A DNA stretch of 14,259 nucleotides, taken from Bacteroidales bacterium. Its GTDB lineage: Bacteria; Bacteroidota; Bacteroidia; Bacteroidales; JALTDM01. A program made the translations under genes and the position numbers. Shown here piece after piece: positions 1 through 7,369 of the stretch (position 1 is its first letter; every line of letters starts with the position of its first letter). The DNA lies in NCBI GenBank assembly GCA_027073875.1, contig JALTEO010000454.1, forward strand, positions 1 to 14,259. Direction: 5' to 3'. The notes beneath the pieces were generated by a model. It worked only from the letters and a program-made list of their open reading frames with translations, was not told where the DNA came from and did no database searches.

Positions 1-90
1 ATATAAAATATTCAACCACTTCTAGATAATGAATAATGAAATATGTGTGAAAAACTTATTTTATTAATATGGATACAAAATATGAGGATA
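1..90. other. AT-rich flank, no gene seen
   Basis: This is the left edge of the window, downstream of the minus-strand operon that ends at position 91. It is very AT-rich. I see no coding frame on either strand and no convincing hairpin plus T-run that would terminate that operon, so termination either lies outside the window or is not of the simple intrinsic type. Confidence 0.5.
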
Positions 91-630
91 TCATAAACTC
101 ATATAATTACTTACCCAATTAGGGTCTTGCATATCTTTCAGAAGGCGGAAAAGATTTTTCCCGTAAATGTAATCTGTAATGAATTTGATACCATAGTTTT
201 GTTGCAAATAGCGTAATTGCTCGGGCGAAGGGCTATATTTCATTTTTGCCCAACCTTTGGTGTCTTGATTATGGCGACGATCATAGGGATATTCGCTGTA
301 TTTTAATTTCCAAAGCTGATCAAGTGTTTGCCAGAATATTTGATACTCTTTCATATAATTTATATGGTTTGGATTGGCTTTGGAATCCTGTTGTCCTGTA
401 ATCTGCAATAAAAAATCCTTTTTTGTTATAAAGGTAGGAATCCATTTTCCTTGCAACGATTTTAAGATAATTGCCGTATTATACATTCTTCTGCCATCTA
501 CTGTTGGTGTTAGTGTAACAGCAAAAAAAAACTTGGTTTTTGTTGTATCGACAAATAAAGAATTAAGATCGGTTTGCCCCAAAGAGAGCAAAGGAAGTGC
601 AAAAAATAGTATTAAAAAAAGTCGTTTCAT
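91..630 (-). CDS. Exported protein of unknown function (179 aa)
   Basis: I do not recognise this protein. Residues 1-18 form a clear signal peptide: Met-Lys-Arg, then a Leu/Phe/Ile-rich core, then SLG with a Gln at position 19, a common Bacteroidota signal peptidase I site. There is no lipobox and no cysteine, so the mature product (about 160 residues) is probably periplasmic or secreted rather than a lipoprotein. The mature part is rich in Tyr, Trp, Lys and Gln, has no further membrane segment, and shows no metal-binding or catalytic motif I can name. It is the last gene of a three-gene operon. Its ATG overlaps the TGA of the thioesterase gene as ATGA (627-630), which suggests translational coupling. 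That ties its expression to the thioesterase and dehydrogenase but does not reveal its function. The start is firm because the signal peptide begins exactly there. Confidence 0.85.
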   Translation of the reverse strand: MKRLFLILFFALPLLSLGQTDLNSLFVDTTKTKFFFAVTLTPTVDGRRMYNTAIILKSLQGKWIPTFITKKDFLLQITGQQDSKANPNHINYMKEYQIFWQTLDQLWKLKYSEYPYDRRHNQDTKGWAKMKYSPSPEQLRYLQQNYGIKFITDYIYGKNLFRLLKDMQDPNWVSNYMSL

Positions 631-1037
631 TTTTCAAAATACGGTGCAATTAAATTTAAAAAATATTTTGGTGGTCGCACAGGTTTAAAAGTTTCCGCAT
701 TAGCAAAAGTTAAAATTGTATAACCCTTATTCAGCAAAATTTGTTCCTCGTTGTATATTTCGTAATCAAACCGAATTCTGGCAGTGGGCATTTCCCGCAA
801 AAAAGTTTTCACGGTTATTAAATCATCATAATATGAGGGTTTTATATATTGTGTGTGCATTTCCAAAACCGGCATTATAGTTCCCCGTTTTTCCATTTCG
901 CTGTACGGAAAATCAAGTTGTCGCATCATTTCTGTCCGGGCTTGCTCATAATACAGGGCATAGTTGCCATAATAGACAAAGCTCATTTTATCTGTTTCGC
1001 CAAACCGGACACGGATTTTTGTTTCTGTTGCCAACAT
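627..1037 (-). CDS. Acyl-CoA thioesterase, YbgC/4-hydroxybenzoyl-CoA type hotdog fold
   Basis: This 136-residue protein is a full-length single hotdog domain of the 4HBT/YbgC thioesterase family, which hydrolyses acyl-CoA or acyl-ACP thioesters in the cytoplasm. The signature is at residues 11-34, RFGETDKMSF then VYYGNY and a Glu/Arg-rich helix. Asp16 aligns with the catalytic Asp of the family. The His often seen in the VYH.NY part of YbgC proteins is Tyr here. The family is known for short-chain or aromatic substrates, and the exact substrate cannot be read from sequence. The gene sits 3 bp downstream of the dehydrogenase and overlaps the next gene by 4 bp, so the three are surely co-transcribed. 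A role in fatty acid, lipid or envelope metabolism is an inference from this pairing. Confidence 0.9.
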   Translation of the reverse strand: MLATETKIRVRFGETDKMSFVYYGNYALYYEQARTEMMRQLDFPYSEMEKRGTIMPVLEMHTQYIKPSYYDDLITVKTFLREMPTARIRFDYEIYNEEQILLNKGYTILTFANAETFKPVRPPKYFLNLIAPYFEK

Positions 1038-1040
1038 AGT

Positions 1041-1850
1041 TTAATGTTTTAGTGGTGAATCGGGTTCTTTTGCCATGTGATTAAATATTATTTTATCCAT
1101 CATTTTGGGGAAAAATTTATTGAGTGTTACCGTTAATTTCCCTTGCGAAGTTAAAATAATTTCCCGTTTTCTTTGAATGATTCCCTTTGCCAGATATTCG
1201 GCAACAGCTTCGGCAGTCATCATTTTGTCTTCGTCGCGTGGTGTTTCGCCCTGTTGTGAACCATTGGCAACCAATGCTGTTTGGCGAATGTTAGATGCCG
1301 TAAAGCCGGGAGCAATCAGCATAACATGCAACCCTTGATGGAGCGTTTCTATACGCAAGGTATCTAAAAATCCTTTCATAGCGTATTTTGAGGCACTATA
1401 GCCCGTGCGGGCAGGTAATCCCACAAATCCCGCAATGGAAGTAACGCCCACAACACTGCCTTTTGATTTGAGTAAATGAGGTAAGGCATATTTGGTACAA
1501 TAAACTGTTCCCCAAAAATTGGTATCCATCAGCTTTTTCAATACGGTCAACTCCAAATCCTCAAAGATAGCACGCATAGAGATGCCGGCATTATTTATTA
1601 AAACATCTATCTTTCCAAAATTTTCAATTGTTTTTTCTACAAGATTTTTACACGAATTTTCATCGGAAACATCTGTTTTTACCGCAAGAGCATCGAATCC
1701 GTTTTGCTTCAGATTTATTACTTCGTTCTCTATTTTTTCGAGATTACGGGCAGCTAATACAACCCTTGCACCTTTTTGGGCTAAGTTTTTGGCTGTTGCC
1801 AACCCGATACCGGAAGATGCACCTGTTACGATTACTATTTTTCCGTTCAT
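1041..1850 (-). CDS. Short-chain dehydrogenase/reductase (classical SDR)
   Basis: This 269-residue protein is a cytoplasmic NAD(P)H-dependent oxidoreductase with the complete classical SDR motif set. The Rossmann nucleotide loop TGASSGIG is at residues 9-16, with Asp60-Val61 for adenine contact and NNAG at 86-89. The catalytic residues are Asn111, Ser138, Tyr151 and Lys155 (YSASK). An Arg at position 35, just after the second strand (LAARN), hints at NADP(H) preference. Length and C-terminal part resemble the broad group that includes DHRS7/11-beta-HSD-like enzymes and bacterial acyl or keto reductases; the substrate is unknown. It is the first gene of the operon with the thioesterase and the exported protein, and a good -7 box lies just upstream at 1865-1872. 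The start is supported by the glycine-rich loop beginning within ten residues of it. Confidence 0.92.
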   Translation of the reverse strand: MNGKIVIVTGASSGIGLATAKNLAQKGARVVLAARNLEKIENEVINLKQNGFDALAVKTDVSDENSCKNLVEKTIENFGKIDVLINNAGISMRAIFEDLELTVLKKLMDTNFWGTVYCTKYALPHLLKSKGSVVGVTSIAGFVGLPARTGYSASKYAMKGFLDTLRIETLHQGLHVMLIAPGFTASNIRQTALVANGSQQGETPRDEDKMMTAEAVAEYLAKGIIQRKREIILTSQGKLTVTLNKFFPKMMDKIIFNHMAKEPDSPLKH

Positions 1851-1864
1851 TAATCTTTTTTTTG

Positions 1865-1872
1865 CAAAGATA
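1865..1872 (-). promoter_or_regulatory. Candidate -7 box for the SDR-thioesterase operon
   Basis: Read on the minus strand the bases are TATCTTTG, an exact fit to the Bacteroidota -7 consensus TAnnTTTG. It lies 15 bp upstream of the dehydrogenase ATG. No clear TTTG is seen at the expected -33 position, so the call rests on the -7 element and its location. Confidence 0.45.
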
Positions 1873-1971
1873 CTATATTTTAATGCTAATTATTATTATC
1901 AGATAGTTTGTAGTTTATGGTGTATGATACCGATTGCACATTAAATTTTGGATGACAGAAAAGAAAAGCCG

Positions 1972-2001
1972 AAAAAAAAGAGCCGCTTAAAAAAGCAGCC
2001 C
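1972..2001 (-). terminator. Rho-independent terminator of sucD
   Basis: On the minus strand a 9-bp stem (arms 1993-2001 and 1980-1988, two G-U pairs) with a 4-nt loop is followed directly by a run of eight T (complement of A 1972-1979). It starts 25 bp after the sucD stop codon. It separates sucD from the dehydrogenase operon, which has its own promoter about 110 bp further on. Confidence 0.8.
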
Positions 2002-2026
2002 TTAATTTATTGTAGGTATTTTTTAA

Positions 2027-2908
2027 CTACGCATTTACTTTTGATAATGCTTCTACCATTTTCTGTCCTATTTCGGCAGGTGATTTAGCAACGGTAATAC
2101 CGCATTCTTCCATAATTTTCATTTTGGCAGCAGCCGTATCGTCTTTACCACCAATGATGGCTCCGGCATGTCCCATCCGGCGACCTTTGGGGGCTGTTTG
2201 TCCGGCAATAAATCCAACAACCGGTTTTGTGCCGTGTTCTTTAATCCAATATGCGGCATCTGCTTCCATGGTACCACCAATCTCGCCAATCATAACAATT
2301 CCTTCTGTCTCCGGATCGTCCATAAATAGCTTAACAGCATCTAAAGTTGTGGTTCCAATAATGGGGTCGCCACCAATACCGATAGCCGTAGTTTGTCCTA
2401 ATCCGGCTTTTGTTAATTGGTCAACTGCTTCATAGGTCAAAGTCCCGGAGCGGGAGATAACACCTACTTTACCCCGTTGAAAGATAAAGGCAGGCATAAT
2501 ACCTATTTTTGCTTCGTCGGGTGTAATAATTCCCGGACAGTTAGGACCAATCATGCGGGTGTCTTTATCGGATAAATATTCTTTTACTTTCACCATGTCT
2601 GATGTCGGGATGCCCTCGGTAATACAAACGACAAGTTTGATTCCGGCTTCGGCGGCTTCCATGATGGCATCGGCAGCAAAAGCAGGCGGAACAAAAATGA
2701 TGGATACATTGGCACCGGCTTCTTTTACGGCATCAGCTACGGTGTTAAATACCGGCTTACCTAAGTGGGTTTGTCCACCTTTACCTGGTGTTACACCTCC
2801 TACGACATTGGTTCCGTATTCTATCATTTGTCCTGCATGGAAGGTTCCTTCACCTCCCGTAAATCCTTGTACGACTACTTTTGAATCTTTATTAACTAAA
2901 ATGCTCAT
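2027..2908 (-). CDS. sucD: Succinate-CoA ligase, alpha subunit
   Basis: SucD pairs with SucC to interconvert succinyl-CoA and succinate with formation of ATP or GTP in the TCA cycle. The 293 residues match the usual length. The N-terminal CoA-binding Rossmann domain spans about residues 1-125 and includes GFTG.EG.FH near 15-24 and the loop GGVTPGKGG at 37-45. GPNCPGIITP is at 121-130. The ligase domain follows, with ISRSGTLTYE at 151-160, and the phosphohistidine is His247 in GHAGAII. sucC is not beside it in this window; separate sucC and sucD are, to my knowledge, common in Bacteroidota. It appears to be a single-gene unit: the upstream hutH stop is 86 bp away with a -7 box between, and a strong terminator follows. 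The start fits the family N-terminus. Confidence 0.97.
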   Translation of the reverse strand: MSILVNKDSKVVVQGFTGGEGTFHAGQMIEYGTNVVGGVTPGKGGQTHLGKPVFNTVADAVKEAGANVSIIFVPPAFAADAIMEAAEAGIKLVVCITEGIPTSDMVKVKEYLSDKDTRMIGPNCPGIITPDEAKIGIMPAFIFQRGKVGVISRSGTLTYEAVDQLTKAGLGQTTAIGIGGDPIIGTTTLDAVKLFMDDPETEGIVMIGEIGGTMEADAAYWIKEHGTKPVVGFIAGQTAPKGRRMGHAGAIIGGKDDTAAAKMKIMEECGITVAKSPAEIGQKMVEALSKVNA

Positions 2909-2937
2909 CTCTAAAAATTTTAATATTTAATTATCCA

Positions 2938-2945
2938 CAAAGTTA
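2938..2945 (-). promoter_or_regulatory. Candidate -7 box for sucD
   Basis: The minus strand reads TAACTTTG, matching TAnnTTTG, 29 bp upstream of the sucD ATG in the 86-bp gap after hutH. No exact TTTG is present at -33; a TTCG lies at about the right distance. The leader between box and ATG is A/T-rich without a Shine-Dalgarno sequence, typical of the phylum. Confidence 0.45.
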
Positions 2946-2994
2946 CATTTTTTATTTTTATGTGCGAAAAAAATAAATTTTATTCAACAGGTTT

Positions 2995-4518
2995 TTATTC
3001 CAAACTACCTATTTCTTTTTCTACGGCTTCTAATATTTCTCCTGATTTCACTAGCTTTTGCATTGTGGTGTGGTCAGAATATAATGGGCGATCTATTTCC
3101 AAAAAGTCAACATGTTTTCTGATGATTTCTTTTGCCTTGGTTGTTCCTTTACCAAATTTGAAGTCACGAAGATCAAGGGCTTGTGCGGCAGCCATCATTT
3201 CAATACCCACTACGCCGTAAGCATTTTCTAATATCTGTCCGTTTTTGATAGCGACATTCATTCCCATAGAAACAAAATCTTCTTGGTCGGCAGCAGCAGG
3301 AATAGATTGAATGCTTGCCGGAGTAGAAAGTACTTTTTGTTCCACAATCAAATGATCAGCAGTATATTGGCTTAGCATCAAACCGGAGAAAAAGCCCGGA
3401 TTCTTTGCCAAAAACGGCGGTAACCCGACACTCAAAGCAGGATTATTCAGCCGGTTCATACGGCGTTCAGATAATACACTGACCATTGTAATGGCATTAC
3501 CCACCATATCCATTGGTAAGGCAACGGGTGTCCCTTGGAAATTAGCTCCCGAAAGTGTTAAATCTTCTTCGGGAATAAAAATCGGATTATCACCAACGCC
3601 ATTCAGTTCAATTTCCACTTGTTTACGGGCATGTGCCAAAGCATCGTGGGCAGCACCAATTACTTGAGGCGTAGAACGCATAGAGTATGCATCCTGAACT
3701 TTTATTTTTATTTTTCCGGTAAGCAACTCACTACCGGCAACAATATCTCTTATGGATTTAGCACTTCTTACGGCACCGGGAAAACCACGGAGCTCATGAA
3801 TTTGGCTGGAATATGGTTTCAGGTTAGCTTTTAGTGCTTCTAACGACATGGCAGCAGCTATCTCGGCATGTTTCAGCCAACGGTTGGTATCGTAAATTAA
3901 TAGGGCACTCATAGCGGTTAACACATTGGATCCGTTAATGGTTCCCAGTCCATCTCTTGCTTCCAGTCCGGGGATAGGAATACCGGCTTTATCCATTGCC
4001 TCTTTGCCGGAAAGTAATTCGCCTTTGTAATAAGCTTTTCCTTCGCCCATCAATAACAATGCTATCTGAGCCATAGGAGCTAAATCGCCACTGGCACCTA
4101 CCGAGCCCTTTTGGCAAACAAAAGGTGTTACGCCCTTGTTCAGCATTTCTATCAAAGTCAGTGTAATTTCCGGACGAATACCGGAATGTCCTTTGGCATG
4201 TACATTTGTCCTGCCCAGCATGGCTGCACGGACATATTCGATAGGAGCAGGATCACCAATGCCTGCCGCATGATTATAAATTAAATATTTTTGAAACTCT
4301 TTGGTTTGTTCGTCTGTGAGCTTTGTTTCTGAAAATTCACCGATGCCGGTATTAATTCCGTACATCGTTTCGTTAGCAGCAATTTTGCGTTCTACCATTG
4401 CCCTACACACTTTTATCCGTTCAAGTGCTTCTGGATGTAATTCAACTTTCTCATTAAAACGGGCAACTTTAACAACATCTTCAACGGTTAGCCCTGTTCC
4501 CTTTACAATATATGACAT
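2995..4518 (-). CDS. hutH: Aromatic amino acid ammonia-lyase, histidine ammonia-lyase type
   Basis: This 507-residue cytoplasmic enzyme belongs to the MIO lyase family, which removes ammonia non-oxidatively from histidine (giving urocanate) or from Tyr/Phe. The MIO precursor Ala142-Ser143-Gly144 lies in GSVGASGDLAP. Tyr53 (YGINTGIG) is the catalytic tyrosine, and His83 (NHAAGIG) is the active-site residue typical of His/Tyr lyases rather than Phe lyases. Tyr278 and Arg281 sit in QDAYSMRS, GDNPIF is at 309-314, and QEDFVSMG follows at 412-419, with Glu413 as in histidine lyases but Phe where classical HutH has His. These numbers nearly match Pseudomonas HutH. No hutU, hutI or formiminotransferase gene is adjacent, so histidine degradation is plausible but not proven. 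No terminator is evident before sucD. Confidence 0.88.
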   Translation of the reverse strand: MSYIVKGTGLTVEDVVKVARFNEKVELHPEALERIKVCRAMVERKIAANETMYGINTGIGEFSETKLTDEQTKEFQKYLIYNHAAGIGDPAPIEYVRAAMLGRTNVHAKGHSGIRPEITLTLIEMLNKGVTPFVCQKGSVGASGDLAPMAQIALLLMGEGKAYYKGELLSGKEAMDKAGIPIPGLEARDGLGTINGSNVLTAMSALLIYDTNRWLKHAEIAAAMSLEALKANLKPYSSQIHELRGFPGAVRSAKSIRDIVAGSELLTGKIKIKVQDAYSMRSTPQVIGAAHDALAHARKQVEIELNGVGDNPIFIPEEDLTLSGANFQGTPVALPMDMVGNAITMVSVLSERRMNRLNNPALSVGLPPFLAKNPGFFSGLMLSQYTADHLIVEQKVLSTPASIQSIPAAADQEDFVSMGMNVAIKNGQILENAYGVVGIEMMAAAQALDLRDFKFGKGTTKAKEIIRKHVDFLEIDRPLYSDHTTMQKLVKSGEILEAVEKEIGSLE

Positions 4519-4950
4519 AATAAGATATTTTTAAAAATTAATGGCTAAAATAATTGATTTGATTTGATTTTTAATTGATAAAAAGATATTTTTAATAACA
4601 CTTTCTGTCTGAAAAGGACTCCTGATGCCGAACTACTAATAAATTACTCAATATTTTATATTGCTGATGGTTCAACTTGCAATGATGAGCATCCTCGAAA
4701 GAAGACATCTCACCTGAGGCAAGACTGTTTTTTGGAATATTAATAAAACCTGTTATCAACTACAAAATATAAGGTATTTGCCCTATATCTCTAAAATCTT
4801 CGTACAAAAATAACATTTTTTCAGAAAAAATAAGCGTTTTCTTGCTATTTTGCAAGCACTTGTTTTATATGAATAAAGCAAATTAATATCGAAATTATAT
4901 CTCCTTAAAGAAAATAATACTACTTTTGTCATTTAATTTAAATTTTAATT
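4519..4950. other. 432-bp divergent intergenic region
   Basis: This gap lies between the divergent hutH and cold-shock genes and must hold both promoters. Near hutH it is very AT-rich and contains three tandem copies of GATTT (4556-4570); I find no exact -7 box for hutH. The middle, about 4600-4735, is visibly less AT-rich and has short inverted repeats: ATTGC 4660-4664 with GCAAT 4679-4683, CTTG 4676-4679 with CAAG 4720-4723, and CCTC 4693-4696 with GAGG 4716-4719. A run of six T (4728-4733) follows. That could be a small structured RNA, or remnant sequence. The right end holds the cold-shock promoter. No open frame of note is present. Confidence 0.5.
4921..4928 (+). promoter_or_regulatory. 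Candidate -7 box for the cold-shock gene
   Basis: The bases TACTTTTG match TAnnTTTG exactly, 22 bp before the ATG at 4951. Transcription would start near 4935, giving a leader of only about 15 nt. That leaves no room for the long 5' UTR known from E. coli cspA, so cold control by a long leader structure is unlikely from this promoter. No TTTG is visible at -33. Confidence 0.5.
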
Positions 4951-5142
4951 ATGAGTAATGGAACAGTAAAATTCTTTAATAATTCTAAAGGATTTGGATT
5001 CATCGCCCCAGAAGACGGCGGCAAGGATGTATTTGTACATCAAACAGGATTAGTTGACGAAATTAAAGACGGAGATAAGGTAACTTATGATGTGGAAGAA
5101 GGCAAGAAGGGCTTAAATGCCGTAAATGTCAAGTTAGCGTAA
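4951..5142 (+). CDS. Cold-shock domain protein (CspA family)
   Basis: The 63-residue product is a single five-stranded OB-fold cold-shock domain, slightly shorter than E. coli CspA. It binds single-stranded RNA and DNA through the two conserved aromatic patches seen here: RNP1 KGFGFI at residues 13-18 and RNP2 DVFVHQ at 26-31. Family members act as RNA chaperones that loosen mRNA structure, in cold or in normal growth; which of these applies here cannot be told. It is a monocistronic gene with its own -7 box and a strong terminator just downstream. The start is clear: MSNGTVKFFN begins the first strand and no upstream in-frame extension would fit. A paralogue number is not assigned because Bacteroidota genomes often carry several copies. 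Confidence 0.95.
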   Translation: MSNGTVKFFNNSKGFGFIAPEDGGKDVFVHQTGLVDEIKDGDKVTYDVEEGKKGLNAVNVKLA

Positions 5143-5170
5143 TCTAATTTTTATTTTTCTTTAATGTACT

Positions 5171-5198
5171 AAGCTCGTCAAATTTGATGAGCTTTTTT
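5171..5198 (+). terminator. Rho-independent terminator of the cold-shock gene
   Basis: A 10-bp stem (5171-5180 with 5185-5194, one G-U pair) closes over an AATT loop and runs into a T tract (5193-5198). It starts 28 bp after the stop codon. The T tract on the plus strand only indicates that it serves the cold-shock gene and not the convergent miaA operon. Confidence 0.85.
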
Positions 5199-5220
5199 AT
5201 TTTCCCAAAATTACACATAA

Positions 5221-5422
5221 ACCTTTGCAAAACTTCTGATTTTGTCATTCTGGATTTATTTCTCCCAGGGAGTCTCCCAAAGGGATTCCTTCGGAGCTTT
5301 GGACAGAATCTATAATCTACACATCATCAATAGATTCCGAACTCCCGAAAACATTTCGAGGACAGGCAAGTTCGGAATGACGGCAAACATAGGATAACAG
5401 CTTTTTGAAGTTTTGCAAAGGT
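5221..5422. repeat. Palindromic repeat element with 16-bp terminal inverted repeats
   Basis: The element is bounded by a perfect 16-bp inverted repeat: ACCTTTGCAAAACTTC at 5221-5236 and its exact reverse complement at 5407-5422. Inside is a second perfect inverted repeat, ATTCCGAACT 5334-5343 with AGTTCGGAAT 5369-5378, and a 7-bp pair GTCATTC 5244-5250 with GAATGAC 5375-5381. Smaller hairpins include CTCCC.GGGAG near 5262-5272 and CGAAA.TTTCG near 5346-5358. There is no coding frame. GC is higher than in neighbouring gaps. The GTCATTC...CCGAAC style of palindrome resembles dispersed repeats I recall from Bacteroidota genomes. The right end stops one base short of the miaA stop codon. It may be a REP-like or MITE-like sequence that also folds as a 3' barrier for the purH-mreB-miaA transcript. 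No target-site duplication is evident. Confidence 0.65.
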
Positions 5423-5423
5423 C

Positions 5424-6329
5424 TCATACCAACAAAATATCCTCAATCGTTTTTATTAATGTCGGTAAATCGGGTTCTTTCCACAGATTCTCAGCATCTC
5501 TCTTGAACCACGAAATTTGCCGACGGGCATAATGGCGGGTATTGCGTTTTATCAGGCGGACAGCTTCTTCTAAATCGTATTTACCATCGAAATAATCAAA
5601 TAGTTCGCGATATCCAACTGTTTGCAATGAAGCATACTGCCTGTAAGGATATAATGATTTTGCCTCTTCAATTAAGCCGATTTCAATCATTTTATCAACC
5701 CTGTTGTTGATGCGTTCGTAAAGAATTTCTCGCTCCTGATGAATAATAATTTTAATAATTTTAAATGACCTTTCTGCTGCTTGTTCTTTTCTAAGGATAG
5801 AAAATTGCTTGCCTGTCTGATAAAAAACTTCCAAGGCATGCAATATCCGTTGCGGATTTTTCAAGTCAACTTGCAGATAATACTCCGGGTCAATTTGTTT
5901 TAATTCAAAGCGGATGCTTTCAAGTCCTTCTTTTTCATACCGTTCCAAAAGATTCTGCCGTATTTCCGGTTTTATCGTCGGCAAATCGTCTAATCCGTGG
6001 CAAACAGCATCAATATACAGTCCGCTGCCACCAACCAAAAATGCAATATCACGGCGTTTAAAATAAGTTTTCAGAAATTTTAAAACACCTTGTTCAAATT
6101 GCCACGCATTATAATAGTCGTGAATACTCAAGCTATCAATAAAATGATGTTTTACGATTTGCCGCTCTTCGTCTGTGGGCTTGGCGGTTCCGATGGTCAT
6201 TTCCCTATAAAACTGACGAGAATCTGCAGAAATAATTTCTGCCTTAAAATGTTTTGCCAACTTAATAGCAATAGCTGTTTTCCCTACAGCGGTAGGTCCC
6301 CCGATAACGACAAGGGTTTTTCCTGTCAT
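5424..6329 (-). CDS. miaA: tRNA dimethylallyltransferase
   Basis: MiaA transfers the dimethylallyl group from DMAPP to N6 of A37 in tRNAs that read U-starting codons, stabilising codon-anticodon pairing. At 301 residues it is full length. The P-loop GPTAVGKT is at 11-18, followed by DSRQFY at 36-41 with IGTAKP just after, GGSGLYI at 100-106, and the substrate-binding block around Asp155-Arg161-Glu167 (LKNPQR..HALE). Near the C-terminus are TVGYRE (237-242) and RHYARRQISWF (265-275). The gene begins 3 bp after the mreB stop and is the last of the purH-mreB-miaA operon. Its stop codon lies one base from the palindromic element at 5221-5422. No motif is missing, so I expect an active enzyme. Confidence 0.97.
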   Translation of the reverse strand: MTGKTLVVIGGPTAVGKTAIAIKLAKHFKAEIISADSRQFYREMTIGTAKPTDEERQIVKHHFIDSLSIHDYYNAWQFEQGVLKFLKTYFKRRDIAFLVGGSGLYIDAVCHGLDDLPTIKPEIRQNLLERYEKEGLESIRFELKQIDPEYYLQVDLKNPQRILHALEVFYQTGKQFSILRKEQAAERSFKIIKIIIHQEREILYERINNRVDKMIEIGLIEEAKSLYPYRQYASLQTVGYRELFDYFDGKYDLEEAVRLIKRNTRHYARRQISWFKRDAENLWKEPDLPTLIKTIEDILLV

Positions 6330-6332
6330 GTG

Positions 6333-7355
6333 TTAACGCATTAAGAACGGGAATTTATCGATATGTTTCAAGGCAATACCGGTTCCGCGAGCCACAGCGT
6401 GCAGTGGGTCTTCGCTTACATGAAACGGAATTTCAAATTTTTCGGACAACCGCTTATCCAGTCCGCGTAATAGTCCGCCGCCACCTGTCAGGAAAATACC
6501 TTTCCGGTAAATATCAGCGTATAATTCCGGCGGAATTTCTTCCAATACTTGTAAAATGGCTGTTTCTAATTTTGTAATAGATTTGTCCAAAGCATGAGCA
6601 ATTTCTTTATGGTTGACCGGAATTTCCAACGGATAAGCTGTTGTTTGATGTGGTCCTTTTATCAAATATTCCGGCGGTGGATCTTCAATATCTGACAATG
6701 CCGCACCTACATTTATTTTTATATCCTCGGCTGTTCTTTCACCAACACGAATATTGTGAGCATATCGCATATGTTCCAGAATATCATCGTTAAATTCATC
6801 GCCTGCCGTTCTAATTGATTTATTACATACAATTCCTCCGAGGGAAATAACGGCAATTTCTGATGTTCCGCCACCAATATCTACTACCATGCTGCCGTCT
6901 GGAGCTTCCACATCCAAACCAATACCAATAGCGGCTGCCATCGGTTCATAAATCAAATAGACTTCACGAGCACCTGCTTGTTCCGAAGAGTCTCTAACGG
7001 CACGAACTTCTACTTCGGTACTTCCCGAAGGAATACAGATAACCATCCGCAGTGATGGTGCAAACCACCCTGATTTTTTGGTAATCATTTTCAACATTCC
7101 CCGAATCATCAGCTCGGCAGCATTAAAGTCGGCTATCACGCCATCGCGTAACGGACGAATTGTTTCAATATCTTTATGTGTTTTGCCGTGCATGGAACGG
7201 GCTTGATTTCCAAGTGCAATTAATTTTCCTGTTTTTTTGTCAATGGCAACAATAGACGGCTCGTCAACAACAATCTTATCATTGTGAATGATAATGGTGT
7301 TAGCTGTACCCAAATCTACCGCTACTTCGTTGGTTAAGAATGAAAAAAGTCCCAT
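6333..7355 (-). CDS. mreB: Rod shape-determining protein MreB (bacterial actin)
   Basis: MreB polymerises with ATP into membrane-associated filaments that guide lateral cell-wall synthesis in the elongasome. The 340-residue length is standard. The actin-fold nucleotide motifs are all present: phosphate 1 DLGTANT at 14-20, catalytic Glu137 in YEPMAAAIG, phosphate 2 VVDIGGGTSE at 157-166, and the adenosine motif LTGGGGLLRG at 289-298. The N-terminal MGLFSFL is a short hydrophobic membrane-anchoring stretch. It starts 14 bp after the purH stop and is followed 3 bp later by miaA. From what I know of Bacteroidota, mreB commonly follows purH but is then followed by mreC, mreD, a PBP2 gene and rodA; here mreC is absent from the window. 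Presence of MreB suggests a rod-shaped or formerly rod-shaped cell. Confidence 0.97.
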   Translation of the reverse strand: MGLFSFLTNEVAVDLGTANTIIIHNDKIVVDEPSIVAIDKKTGKLIALGNQARSMHGKTHKDIETIRPLRDGVIADFNAAELMIRGMLKMITKKSGWFAPSLRMVICIPSGSTEVEVRAVRDSSEQAGAREVYLIYEPMAAAIGIGLDVEAPDGSMVVDIGGGTSEIAVISLGGIVCNKSIRTAGDEFNDDILEHMRYAHNIRVGERTAEDIKINVGAALSDIEDPPPEYLIKGPHQTTAYPLEIPVNHKEIAHALDKSITKLETAILQVLEEIPPELYADIYRKGIFLTGGGGLLRGLDKRLSEKFEIPFHVSEDPLHAVARGTGIALKHIDKFPFLMR

Positions 7356-7369
7356 AGTTCTACTGTATA

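Noticed and set aside
1519..1944. 141-codon open frame on the plus strand over the SDR gene
   Set aside because: It lies antisense to the conserved SDR catalytic core; the translation has no recognisable domain and its extent follows the codon use of the real gene.
4600..4735. 6S RNA or tRNA-like gene in the hutH-cold-shock gap
   Set aside because: The two halves do not pair as a long rod as 6S RNA would, and no cloverleaf or acceptor stem can be drawn around the GGTTCAA stretch.
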